Source: Hygrocybe punicea (Eukaryota; Basidiomycota; Agaricomycetes; Agaricales; Hygrophoraceae). Taken from it: DNA of 64,000 nucleotides. Position 1 is the stretch's first letter; each line of letters opens with the position of its first letter. This document shows, in pieces, positions 11,820-23,768 of this stretch. The stretch lies in assembly GCA_963556145.1 (NCBI GenBank), contig OY744465.1:3534001-3598000 (forward strand), in the 5' to 3' direction. A program made the translations under genes and the position numbers. Under the pieces are notes generated by a model that was given only the letters and a program-made list of their open reading frames with translations, was not told the origin of the DNA and did not search any database.

Positions 11820-12612
11820 GGTTACAGTTGTCAAATATAGAAACAGCTTCCAAAATGTTCTTGCTGTTCTAGAGAGCCACACAATGGCTATTGGACCATT
11901 GCAACAGTCCCAGAACTGAATGTCAACTGGTAGTAGGATGTGAGCAACTTGGGGTATTTTTGGTGCAAATATATGGAGCGATATTCATGTTTTGTTGACA
12001 CCCCTCTGCCAAAATAGGACCCTGAAACTTATATATCTCTCTTACACCGCAAATAAAATGGCAAAAAAATCTGAGGTAGCAGCTGTGGAAAGGTGTGATG
12101 CATTGGAATGCCCTCTTCATGTGTGCCTGGAGGTTTATGACATGTGAAGTTATATACTATGACATGTGAAGTTATTTACAATGAATGATGAATTGGCAGG
12201 TAACATGACCTGGAATTTGCATGATCATCATGTTTGTTTGACTTTTGATACTTTGGCATCCATGGCCAAACTGTAACCAGGTCAGCTTGCAAACTTAAGG
12301 CACACATGAAGAATGCATTGCAATGTATCATACCTGTCCAAAGCTGCCAGCTTGGATTTTTTTGCCATTTTATTGCTGGTGTAAGAGAGATATATAAGTT
12401 TCAGGGTCCTATTTTGGCAGAGGGGTGTCAACAAAACATGAATATCGCTCCATATATTTGCACCAAAAATACCCCAAGTTGCTCAAATCCTACTACCAGT
12501 TGACATTTAGTTCTGGGACTGTTGCAATGGTCCAATAGCCATTGTGTGGCTCTCTAGAACAGCAAGAACATTTTGGAAGCCGTTTTCATATTTGGCAACT
12601 GTAAACCGAATA
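11820..12612. repeat. Long inverted repeat (about 310-bp arms, 165-bp loop)
   Basis: Left arm about 11820-12130 and right arm about 12297-12612 are reverse complements at roughly 90-95% identity, apart from small differences. Central parts of the arms, including the blocks around AACAGTCCCAGAACT and GGAGCGATATTCATG, match almost perfectly. The two similar 65-codon frames on opposite strands are simply the arms read inward and are not genes. No terminal target duplication was recognised. It could be a foldback/MITE-type element or a locus giving hairpin RNA. Confidence 0.9.
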
Positions 12613-13249
12613 GGGTAATGGTCAATAACCTCGTCACGGCCAATTTGTTGGGCGTGACAACTCACAAAGCATGTGACCCTGTCCTCAGATTCATCACAGG
12701 TTTCTCATCAACCACATATCATTCTTTCCCATGTCTCCCCTCCCTGTCAAGCATTACCATTTGGGTGTAGGAACACTGATTTTAGTCAAGGAGGGGGTTT
12801 TGACCTATGAATGGGTGTCATCCAGGTAAATTGTAAATTATTCATTACATGGTCCCTGGCTGACCATAATAGATGTCTCCTAAACTTTGAGACTGACAAG
12901 TTGTCTCTGGAACTGAGAATTGAATGTGAGGTTTTGTCATGGAGGGTAAGTCCTGCTGCTATATAACAGGATATCATGCAAAAAGTTGATCACATACAGT
13001 ATACTGATCCTGCACTGGATAGCCCAAGATGAGTCATCATTCAACTTGTTTAGTGGGCCAGTGCTGCGCATGGCATGAACGAGTTCTTTTTTCCCCCTCC
13101 CCACTTTGTTGCTGAATTAAGAACATTGCATAAAGCATGTTAAATATGGCATAAGATACATAGCATGTGTTGCATATTGCATATTGATCTAATAAGCCCA
13201 CCTCCCACCTCTGCAACATCTACATTAGCATAAAAGAAATCTACATAGA
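12613..13249. other. Intergenic, nothing recognised
   Basis: No domain-bearing frame is present. This stretch separates the long inverted repeat from the 3' side of Helitron copy 1. Confidence 0.5.
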
Positions 13250-13295
13250 GTGTCTTGAGTCTTCATCAACATCCTCTCTACCTGCCATCTCCCCT

Positions 13296-13317
13296 GTGTT
13301 GCACCATCATGCAACAC
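13296..13317 (-). repeat. Subterminal 3' hairpin of Helitron copy 1
   Basis: GTGTTGCA and TGCAACAC form a perfect 8-bp stem around a 6-nt loop, 46 nt from the inferred 3' end. The same hairpin with one change is at 32200-32222 in another copy. Helitrons typically need a 3' hairpin as replication terminator. Confidence 0.75.
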
Positions 13318-13494
13318 TCTCAGCCATGAAGCAATTGCTTAGGGAGCAACAGGTCAACTGCCAAACACAACTGCCCCCCAAACAGTGTGGTGACAATTAA
13401 CTCACATTTGCTCAACCCTACTTCTCCATGACCTTGAATGCTACACAACAGATTACCACATGAAGAAAGCCATGCTTGACCTCAAGGAGGATGC

Positions 13495-16400
13495 TCAAAG
13501 ACTCTGAGCATAAATAGCTAGTACTAGGTTTCTCTTTTTACAGTGTCTGATATCATGGTCTGAAAGTTGTGTAAGGTCAGTATCTCTGGAACAAGAGTTG
13601 CCTGTAATCATTCCATCATGATACCATACTTGTTTCTGTGCAGTAATAATACATGATGTGAAATGATATTGACCATGATATACAATGCCTCTAAGTGCTA
13701 ATGTCTTTGTGTCAGTCTCTGAAACAAATTCTAATCTATGACTGGTTTCAATGTTTTTAAATGGATACTCTAGAATAAGAATATGTGGTGCTTCATTATA
13801 AAATACAAGTTGTTGCATTCTGCTGTTGCAATCAGGACATCTTCTATTGGTTTTCTGTGACAAGGTATCAACCCAATTCATGGTAGACTGTTTAATGGTG
13901 TCATCAGCATGTAACACATAGCCTAGTCTGTCATCAATGGGTTCTTCTGCAAAGTCACATTGAGAACATTCATGTTGAGAAGAGGCTACAATGTCATTGA
14001 CTTTAAACAACTCCATAGCTAGATTGGCAACACTGATGCCCCTTGTGCCTCTAGGAAAGTCTGTAGGATTCATGTTATGCAGTGTAGTCCTAAGATGATC
14101 TCTTAGTTGTTCAAATGTTACATTTTTGTGCAACACCTCAGAAAAACCATGAGACAATGTGGTCAAATGATCATTCATGCTTCTGAATACTGTGGACCAC
14201 TCTGCATGATTGTCTTTCCACAGATTGAACAAAATCACCAACAATGAGTCATATGCACAGCTGTAGTCATTTCTATCCCAGATCAGTCCCACTGGAGAGT
14301 TGATGACCTGTTGCTTGCTTGTTGATCCTTTGTTGACATGGTCTTTGGTGATCCGAGGCCTTTTAGCTGCTGGTTCATTGTTTGTGTCAAGTGAATGTTT
14401 GTGGGTTGAAGCAATAGCAACTGAGCCTTTTGCTGGAACAAATGAAGTTGCAACTACAGCTGATTTCTGTTTGCCTTTGCCTTTTTCAACCAATTGCCAT
14501 GGGCTGTCAGGGATTCTATGAGCCAATAGTAGTGGATCAGTTGGTGACCATTTAATAGCAGTATCAGTTTTGGCAGGAACATAGTGAATTCCCTTCCACT
14601 GCTGAAAATTTTGAAGCATAACAGAGCGTGTACCAACATCAATGTGGTCAGGTAAAGCGCCTTCATATCTGATCCTGGTAATCTCATCAAGCAATTCTAG
14701 TTCTCTAAATTCTTGTCTAAGGTCTAAGATATCCAGAACAACCTCTAGTGATCACTTTGGTGTCAAAGCCTTGAATTATTACAGTTCCAGCAGCAGAAGC
14801 ACTTCTAGACAATGAAGAATAATATGACATGTGGTTGAAACAACTGTTTAAATGCACAACATTGAACGGACGTGTTTTTCCTTGAGCAGCATGAGCAGTC
14901 ATTGCAAAGTTAGGTAGCACCCAAACTTGTTGTCTCTCAATGGATTCCTTCAGGTCACTGGGAAAAACACACTGAATTGTCTTGGTTTTTTTTTACAATG
15001 GGCACTACATTGTCAGGAAGTCCTGGAATCTGCACCAGCTTTGGAGGTTTGTCCAGTTCAACAAACAAGGTGTCAAGTACTCTTTTGCCATGACTTGCTT
15101 TCATTGACTGCCATCCAACAACAAATCCCTCTTGTCCATTTGTCATGCAGAGTTCAGTGGCATCATTGTTGCGAAGCATCACAGGCATACCAAGACACAA
15201 GGAGAGTTTTCCAGCAAAGTTATCAGTTGCAGCATGTCGCACTTTCCATATCTCTCTTTGTGTATCAAAGTCTATGTCACTGGATTGATGTATAGCTTTA
15301 GATTTGGACTTGTTTCTCACAGAATCTTTGTCTTTTCTGCACTTGTCAATGGAATAGAAGTTGGTCAAGTTTTGATTGGTATCAGAAGCAAATCTTTCAC
15401 ATCCAAGCTGGTTGATCTGATCCTTTTGTGAGTGAATGCCACAGATGATAGGAACATTTCTAAAAATTTTGGAGGCAACATTGGGCTGGTCTGGACGTTT
15501 GCCTGCAATTCTGGTTCTCAAAAATTGAATATCCTGTGCAGTACATTTGCCATAGCGCATGTTGACAAGGGCGGTTCTGAATAATGCATCCTCAGCTGTT
15601 TGGGTTCTCTGTCTCATGTTTTCTCTGAGAATCACAACTGTGGTCACTTGATGCCAGAGTGCTTTTCCAATGCAAGTTTCCTGAGAGTGTGTTGTCAATG
15701 CTGATGTGCTCTGAGTGCCAACTGTTCCACTGTACAATGGTGCACCTCCAACTGGTGGTAACTGAGCAAAGTCTCCAGCAAATATCATGTTGATTCCACT
15801 AAATGGCATGTCATGAATGTTCAAAGCTTTAGCTAGTCTAGCACTGATTTTATAAAGATCATGACAAGACAGCATTGAGACTTCATCAATGAAAATGTAG
15901 TTAACTCCTTCTAATCTACCTTTGAGCTGAGCAATGCTCATTGCTTCATTTCTGTTTGACATGTTTGGATTGATGCCTAGGAAGTAGTGATAAGTTGAAC
16001 CATTTTGGAGAGCTGCAGATGTGCCAGTAGGACCAAGAATAACAAATCTGTGAAACTCTTATGTAATGTCAAAGAAATCAACAACTGCTTTGATGACCTG
16101 TGATTTTCCTGTCCCAGCCATTCCAGCAATATTCATTTTCAACTGGTCACTGCAAGGTGAGGAAGCATGATTTGCAATAATCCTAAAGGCTCTTTTTTGC
16201 TCAGTGTTCAGGCTGAATTTTCTAACTGTAGCATCAATTAGCTGTTGTCTCTGTGCATTTTCAGCTCTGAAAGTTTGCATCAAGTATGACTGGTCCACAA
16301 TCATCACATCATTTTCATTTGGATCAGTATATTTTTTGTGTGACATAGACTTTGAGTTGGCAGGAATGTGTTGATTGCGCTCATCTAGTATTTCTTGTCT

Positions 16401-19400
16401 CTGTTCTTGAACAAGTTGTTTCCATTGACTACCAGGTTGATTCATTTCAACTTCAAGGGGAGCAGAATTTACTGTAATTGAACCATCTGGACATGGATCA
16501 AGCCAACCAATGTTTCTGACAATGTTTTCAGTGGCATCCATTTGAGCTTTAATCATTCTACCATGTTGACCAAGTTCAGAATATTTGTTAGTGCCATAAT
16601 CTGCATTATGTGTGTCCTGCTCATAATTATCATCTCCAAAGTCACCACCATTTTGAATATTGTCATCATCCAAGTGTGAAATCATGTCTGAAGTCATAAA
16701 TTGAGGACAAGTACCATCTAACACTGCTCCTTGTCTAAGCTGAGCAGAATAGTCATCTCTAGCATCAAGGCATTCATATCTCAGATTAAAGTTGTCCATA
16801 ATTTCTAATTGCCTGTCAGTGAATCCATGATTAGTGAATGCTTCATCCCATGATTCCAGTTCACTTTTCAGGTCATCACCAGATCTCCATGGTTTGAACA
16901 GAGTGAGCATAGTGGTGCAATAATATTCTCTGTCTCCTCTATCACGTCTGGGCAGTGAACCACCAATAAAGTTTGGAACAACATGCCGCTTCTTTTCACT
17001 GAATTCTATGCAATGTGTTTCATACAATGGGTGATCTTCTAGGAAAAGCTTGGTATCTTCTTGGACAGACTCTGTGCTATCAGACTCATTGTCCTCTGAC
17101 TCACATTCTACATAATTGTCATTATCTTTGATATTCAGATCATCAAATTCTATGCTCAGGTCATTATTGGTAGATACATCAAATCTCGAAGTTTTTTTGT
17201 GAGTTATGGTTTGTGGCTCAGATTCCAAGACATCTAACTCATCATCACTGTTTATTTCATCATGAACTGGTTGAAGATTTCTCTTGACTCTTTCTACACC
17301 CTGCACCCATTCGTGCAAATTCATGTCTTCATAATGAGCTGGTCTGTAAGTGTAGTCATGCACAGCAGATAGTCCTATGAATTTTCCCTTTTGATTGTGC
17401 AGTACAACTTTTTCAAAGTCAACTTGCATGTCATCATTTTCATCTGGATGCCAAGCTTTCTGGACTTCCCTAACATAGTTTCTCCAGTAAACAGGAATGA
17501 ATTTGTGACTGGTATAATGGTCAGGGTTTCCAAGCAGATACATTGAAGCCATTGGTCCACCAATCTCAAGTTTTGCAGTCAAAGCATTTATGATCTGGGT
17601 GATGAGTTTTCTAGCTTTGTCTTTTCATTTCATGGATCCTCCAAGCATTTCTGAGTTCCTGTCAAACACACTTCTGATGGTATCAAATATGCTATATGTT
17701 TTTAATCCAGGTTTTGTAATATAGTCAGAAATATATGCTACAATTGCTTTGATTGCAGTACCAGAAAGAAGACTTGTAATATCAGAATTGCAGCGAAGTA
17801 GAAAAGTCACAAGTGGTGTCAATGTATTGATCCATGCTTCACCCTTTTTCATATTCAATGCACCTGTTTTTGGGTCTACTTGGGTTGATTCAAACACAGG
17901 TCTGGGAAATCTAGCTTTGCATTTACCATGTTTGTTCATGCAACTGGGTCTATCTTTTCTCTGGGCTTTCTCATTGTTTGAACTATTTCTGCCACAATTA
18001 TGAACATTGGAGCATAAAATCAAATGATCAACAGTGTTTGCAAATCTGTCCCACCATGAATTGACCTGTTTGCAATCATTACAATTGTTGTCAATGTTCA
18101 TATCATGGTGAATTGTACACATGGGTGGGGGTGCTTCAGGCAGAGTCTGAGTGGGATCTTTGTAGTCTTCTTGTGTGGATTTCTGGTTGACTTTAGCTTT
18201 GACTTCATCCATTGTTCCAGTCATGAATTCACCAATATGTACGCTTTCTAGATACTGAACAAAAACTTGTTGGAAATCTGAATTTGGATCCATTATTCTG
18301 TCTCTGATTTCCTGAGGTGACAAACATCCTTTGAGCCATAGTAACATGTGCATGTGAAGTGTGAGACGTCCTTGTTGCTCCACTGTGCCATAGTATGCCT
18401 TGGTGTCACCATAAAAGCCAGAATGGTTTGAACCAACTCCTAAGACATGTTTGATAAATAGTTCTACCATAAAGTGAAAGAATCTAGCACCAGCCACTGG
18501 ATTTTCAGCAATAAGTCTGTAGCGCTCATCATACCCTCTAAGCTCTGGTGTAAAGGTTTCTTTTGTATCAGAAAAATATAAAGACAGTGGGTGCATGTTA
18601 TCTGCAGGTGAAAATGTAATGAACCAGGAAGGGGCACCCACAAAGGACATCAGAGACCAGACTTCATTTCTCATATATTTCTTGCTTGTGAGTGATCCTT
18701 TGACATGACTTCCTACATGATCCATATCTTTTATTAATTGGAAACATAGTTTCTCTTCATCTGTTTCTGGAGTGACATGTTCACCATCTTCCATTTTCCT
18801 AGCAATGGTATTCAACACTCCAAGATCCACATCCATCAATCTTTGTGAAATATGTTCAAATTTTGCTTTTTCAGCTAATAAATAGCCAGCTGTTGTAGAC
18901 TCTTTTATTTGCTCATGGTTGAATGCAATCAAAGAGAAGTGGGGATCTTTCTGAAACCTCTTGTCATAGTACATTAACAAGTGTCTCTTGTGTTTGATTT
19001 CTGAAATCTTGCCTTGAATCAATGAGTTACAAATTCCACCAAGTCTATAGGGAAACAACCATGGCATCATTTGAGGAAACAACTGAGGATTATTGTAGAT
19101 GGATTGTGGATCACTCTCATGTCCAATTGCCAGGATCTTTTTATTATCCATCAAATGTTTCAAAGCAATGGCTTTTATAGCTTTGATACTTTTGGTTGAG
19201 TATTCTTCACCAGTCAAACCATGAACTACAAATGGACACATGCCAGTCTCAGTTCCTTCTTCCTCTTCCATGTCATTCACAGCAGTAGCTTCTGGGTTTT
19301 TGTTAACAAATGATTGTCTGTACTCTACCACAACTGGTATGTCATTCTCAGGATATTGCTTCAAGTTTTCTTCTGAAATCTCCAAGTCAAAATAGTCACA

Positions 19401-21758
19401 GTGATTCAGTTTTAACCAATTCAAAGCAGTGGCAACTTTGTTTCTCCTAACAAGCAGTGGTGTATGCTCAAAATCAGATTTTGTAGGCTTACATGGTCCA
19501 GTATAAGTAAATGCTAGCACTTCATCTAACTCATCAACAGGTGGGGGTAAAATGTCATAAATCTTTGGAGTTGGATTAGCAAATGTAATGGCATTTGCTC
19601 TTATTTTGTGCATTCCTGAAGAAACCCTGACAATGCATCTATTGTGTCTCACTCTAGCAATTAACAGTTGTTCTGCATAAGACAAATTACTCAATTCATT
19701 AGGAATTTGTCCAAGCCATAAACCATTTGCCAGAGACATAGTGGGGCATTTTCCCTTGACCAAAGACTTGTAACACTTCTTGCAAATGCCAGAAAGATCT
19801 TCAATTATTATAGGGCTCTCTGAAGATTCAATTGGATCATTTATTAAGAAGCGCTCTGTTTGGGTTATACCAGACTGTTTCAAACAACTTAAATTCAATT
19901 CTGTATAGCTTTGCAATTGAGAGACTGGAGTCAATCTTCCACAGACAGCACAACCAGATTCAATAAATTTGTTGGGAGAGGAATCACCACAAAATCCTGA
20001 AATAATAGTGTGTTGCAATTCTGCTGAAGGTGGTTCTGGAGGGAATTGAATATTATCTCTGTGTGTTTGAACAGCAATCTGATTTGTTTGTGCATGCTGC
20101 TCAGGGTGGTTCATGGTATGTCTTCTAACTGCATTTAATGTGTGTTGCAGATGCTTGTCATGATGATCAACTTTGAACTTTGTAACAGCCGCAAGATTTT
20201 GTGTCGCATGCTTCTCTGGATGTGTCTGGTGAAAACTTTGTACAGCTGCAAGGTTTTGTGTTGCATGCTTCTCTGGCTGTTTCTGGTGAAATTTTTGTAC
20301 AGCTGCGAGGTTTTGTATTGCATGCTTCTCAGGATGTTCCAGATGAAATTTCTGGACAGCTGTCAAATTTTGTTTGCTATGTTTCTCTGGATTTTCACTC
20401 TGAAATTTCTGTACAGCTGCTAAATGTTGTTTGGCATGCTTGTCAGGATTTTCACTGTGATATTTCTGTATAGCTGCCAGATTTTGCTTTGCGTGCTTGT
20501 CAGGATTTTCACTCTGAAATCTTTGTACAGCTGCCAGATTTTGTTTGCCATGTTTCTCTGGATTTTCAAACTGAAATTTCTGCACAGCTGTGAGATTTTG
20601 TTTGGCATGCTTATCAGGGTGCTCATTGTGAAATTTCTGCACTGCTGCTAGATTCTGTTGTGCATATTTGTCAGCATGTTGTGCTTTAAACTTATTGACT
20701 GCTCTGGTGTGTGACATTTTCTTGTGACTTGCCATTGCTTCTTCATCAATCAATTCAAATACTGACACAAAAGTAGGGCAGCTGGAGCACACATGATTCT
20801 GTATTGCAGTTTGAAGTACTGCATGATTCATTTTTGAGTGCACATAAATGCTATGACTAGCTGCAATAACTTTCAAATGTGCAATGGTCAATTTGGGAGT
20901 CAACAGTTCAAATGGGTGATTTACAATTACAAGTGACTTCTCAGCTGATGATTTCAGTAAGAGGGCTTCATCTATTGACATGTAAGAGTGGAATTTACAT
21001 TTAACTGCATCCTTACTAGCATTTTCATTGGTTGAAGCAGGAAGTAGTTCATGAAGTGTGAATACATTTGCTTTGCCTCCACCAATACATTCAATATTAA
21101 CATTAGCACTGAAAGGTATATTGTCAAACTTGAAAATGTCATATAATTTCGAAGTTTTATTGCAAATATAGTGAGCAGACATTTGAAAAGCAAGGAAATG
21201 ATACAGAACTAAGACAAGCAACAGAATTGCTCCACTGGCTAATACAGGTAGTTTGTTTATATATTTTAAGTAAGCTCTGAAATCATGTTTTCTGAACAGA
21301 TTCTGTTGAAGTTTCAACTTAACATACATGCACCTATTAGCAATGCTGGTTGTATAATGATACTCAGAAAGCAAAACACACATGTTCAAGAAGATTCTGG
21401 CATATAGCTCAAATAGAAAAGAGGGATGAGCTGATTGACCACTAGACAGAACAAATTCACTACTGTTGTGGATAATTGTGATTTTTTCAGGGATTTGTGA
21501 TGTGAAACAAGAGGTGGACTGATGAACAGAGACTAAACTTGGTAAATAAGTGGGATTTTCATACTTTGTCAGATTGTCTTTATAAAAATTCAAAGTAACA
21601 GGGTATATAATGACATTTTGTATGACAGACACAGTTGGTATGACATGGACATTTTGTAGGACATTTGCAGGAGGCACAAGGCCAATTCTGGTAACAGCAC
21701 ATTGTGCCCAAGACATTGCAAGAATAAAAATCACTAGATATTGCAACATTTTTAACAT
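13495..21758 (-). pseudogene. Helitron Rep/Pif1 helicase with membrane N-terminus and USP-like C-terminus (copy 1, broken)
   Basis: I choose ATG 21758 because MLK...IAMSWAQC or its equivalent is shared with copy 2. Order of parts: signal-peptide-like hydrophobic N-terminus; hydrophobic segment near 21250-21180 (ASGAILLLVLVLYHFLAF); about ten 20-residue repeats (20700-20050); a zinc region with CAVCG and CKKC like DUF6570; a Helitron Rep with HUH motif LHMHMLLW near 18350 and tyrosines in AYISDYITKP near 17730; Pif1 helicase with GMAGTGKS near 16110 and IFIDEVSML near 15890; and a ubiquitin-protease-like tail with cysteine codon 14257-14259 and histidine codon near 13664. Lesions: TGA at 17627-17625, TAA near 16060, a frameshift in an A-run near 14990 and another near 14715. 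Rep nicks and joins DNA, and the helicase unwinds it during rolling-circle transposition. Confidence 0.9.
20050..20710 (-). repeat. Array of about ten 60-bp coding repeats in the Helitron protein
   Basis: Each unit encodes about 20 residues of the form [H/N]P[D/E]KHAKQNLAAVQKFH. The DNA units diverge moderately while the protein motif is kept, which fits selection on the protein. The same array is in copy 2 at about 57820-58340. Confidence 0.9.
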
Positions 21759-23643
21759 TGTTATAGCCAATTTTGGGGTTTTCACATTAAGTGTGTGATC
21801 ATTGATCATATGAGCATCGCTCAAGCATTTTGCCTTCGAGCCATTGAGTGCATAGTTATTGACTGTTTGAGCATTGCTCATATGGGCATCGCCCAGGCAT
21901 TCTGCCTCTTGCCCATCGGGCGCATGGTCATTGACCGTATGAGCATCGCTCTTATGGGCATCGCCCAGGCATTCCGCCTCTTGCCCATCGGGCGCATGGT
22001 CATCGACCGGATCAGCATTAACTGCACAAACATAAAAGTGAAATATACCAGAATTTCTGCATTTTTGGACTATACAAGGCAAGGTTATATAAGCATGCAA
22101 TCCTGAATGGTGAGAAATTCATACCTGAGCTAGTAAATGTCCAAAGTAAACCTGCAAGTCAACAAATGAGCTCATATAATCTCATAGGGTGAAAAAATGC
22201 AAGATTCACACATACCTGGAAGGTTGAGGGGGAAACATGCTATAGAATGATAAATTATGTTAACACACAATAATATATACAAATAGAAGACATTACCAAT
22301 ATCAAAACAGAGCCAAATAAAAGGAAAGACATAAAAATTAGAAGAATATTTGACTTTTACATCTACAAAAGGACAGATTATGTCAGCATTGGACCCTGAA
22401 TGGTGCAGAGACATCACCTGATCCAGATCGCTTTTTTTTGGAGTCTGAATATGGAAAACTGAGCTTAAACAAGCAGAAAGGGTGACAAAACATGAAATTT
22501 ATACAGACTTTGAAAATGGAAAGGGAGATGGGCTGTAAAATAATAGATTATGTTAAGAAACAATAATATTTACAAATTGAAGACATTACCAGTGATTCAA
22601 GAAAGAAAATAAAGCCATATAGCAGAAAAAGCATGAAAATCCAAAGAATTTTCGACTTTTATGTCTAAAAAAGGAAAGCTTATGTCAGCATTGGACCCTG
22701 AATGGTCCAGGCACATCACCTGATCCAGAAAACATTTTTCGGAGTCTGAATATGAAAAACTGAGCTTAAACAAGCCAAAAAGGTCAAACAACTCGGACTT
22801 TATGCACCAAATGGGGAAGGTGGTGGTTCAGGTTCAAGAAGCAAAAGCGCAATAAGGTTCAAAGTCTGGGTTCAAATGGTGATCTGACTAATGATTACAT
22901 AATCATGATTATGTAAGAAAATTGACCAAAACCAAAATTGAAATACAAAGTAATCTAACCATATTGGGTTTATTTATTTGTATTTGTTTGTCATGTGGCC
23001 AAGTTGTAACATCACTTATAAATGTCCAGTGATAATATTCATAAGAGAGCATATTATTTGTCTTTGTTTACATCTATTTGTCTTTGTTTACTAAAGCTCA
23101 AATGAGACTACAAGGACCAAAACATATGATAAACTATATACTATTGTGTTATATAATGATATTTGTAACATGCAATGAATGTTATGGTGATCAATATAAA
23201 ATTTAGCAAACTTTTTTGTAAAATTGCCTTATATGGTTAGACTGGTCACATGTGACTGTCACCATTGTGATCAGCAAAAAATTTGGTATATAATATCAAA
23301 GATTACCTGATATGGTTAGATCGGTCACATGTGACTGTCACACCTTGCCCGAAATGGTTATCTTAGTCAGCAGTTCAAATTTCAGCTGATTCTGAGAAGA
23401 ATTGAAGTCAGTATGAATATTTTGAATATAATTAGAAGATAGTTTGTATTTTCTGAGACAACCCATATTTGGATGCTTATGTAAGCTTGTCCACACATGG
23501 CCCCACCTGCATCTTATTTTCCAGTATCAGAAGTAGAATCATATCTCTTGCCCAAAAAAATTCTGTCTATAGGCGATCAACTTTCTCAATTAATTAATTA
23601 TGAACACTCACTGAACCAGGTCTGATAAAGAACAAGTCTTTTA
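21759..23643 (-). promoter_or_regulatory. Helitron copy 1 5' leader with about 300-bp repeats and paired palindromes
   Basis: Repeated blocks containing GCATTGGACCCTGAATGG, GGAGTCTGAATATG and AACTGAGCTTAAACAAG occur at about 22380-22480 and 22690-22790. Two GTCACATGTGAC palindromes lie at 23245-23256 and 23324-23335, 79 bp apart. The same arrangement occurs in the other leaders. A regulatory or replication role is likely but unproven. Confidence 0.6.
21795..22020 (-). repeat. Tandem 78-bp repeat upstream of the Helitron start
   Basis: Three imperfect units containing GCATCGCCCAGGCATTC and CTTGCCCATCGG lie just upstream of the chosen ATG. They are in frame with the Rep gene (peptides like DGQEAECLGDAH) and are absent from copy 2, so they are probably a copy-specific expansion. 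Confidence 0.75.
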
Positions 23644-23746
23644 CAGCTGATTTCATATCTATGCGGAATTTGAGAAAAGTTTCATTGTGGCGCAACTCCG
23701 CTGCCAGCTAAGCCGGACTCTATTAGACACGCTGAGTTACAACTGT
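23644..23746 (+). repeat. Left TIR of the Tc1/mariner-like element
   Basis: 103 bp matching the reverse complement of 26764-26866 with two differences. It begins CAGCTG and is preceded by TA. Confidence 0.93.
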
Positions 23747-23768
23747 AACTTACCTTTCAACAAGCACC

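Larger units (their letters stand above)
13250..23643 (-). mobile_element. Helitron copy 1 (minus strand), 5' end lost at the Tc1 insertion
   Basis: This is a rolling-circle transposon with a single giant Rep/helicase gene. Its 5' leader (23643 down to about 21760) matches the leaders at 26867-28940 and 54518-56726. Similarity to the other 3' piece (32003-32267) stops at 13250, which I take as the probable 3' end. A hairpin lies 46 nt inside that end. No canonical CTRR was found right after the hairpin, so the end assignment is provisional. The 5' terminal palindrome seen in the other copies is missing because a Tc1-like element begins at 23644. Confidence 0.85.

Noticed and set aside
11923..12503. 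Two similar 65-residue frames on opposite strands, as a possible gene pair
   Set aside because: They are the two arms of one long inverted repeat read inward.
20142..20651. Cys/Leu-rich antisense frames in the Helitron repeat array
   Set aside because: Shadows of the 60-bp coding repeats; the sense strand has recognised domains on both sides.
20050..20710. CRISPR-like array (about 60-bp periodicity)
   Set aside because: Units are contiguous protein-coding repeats with no unique spacers, in a eukaryotic genome.
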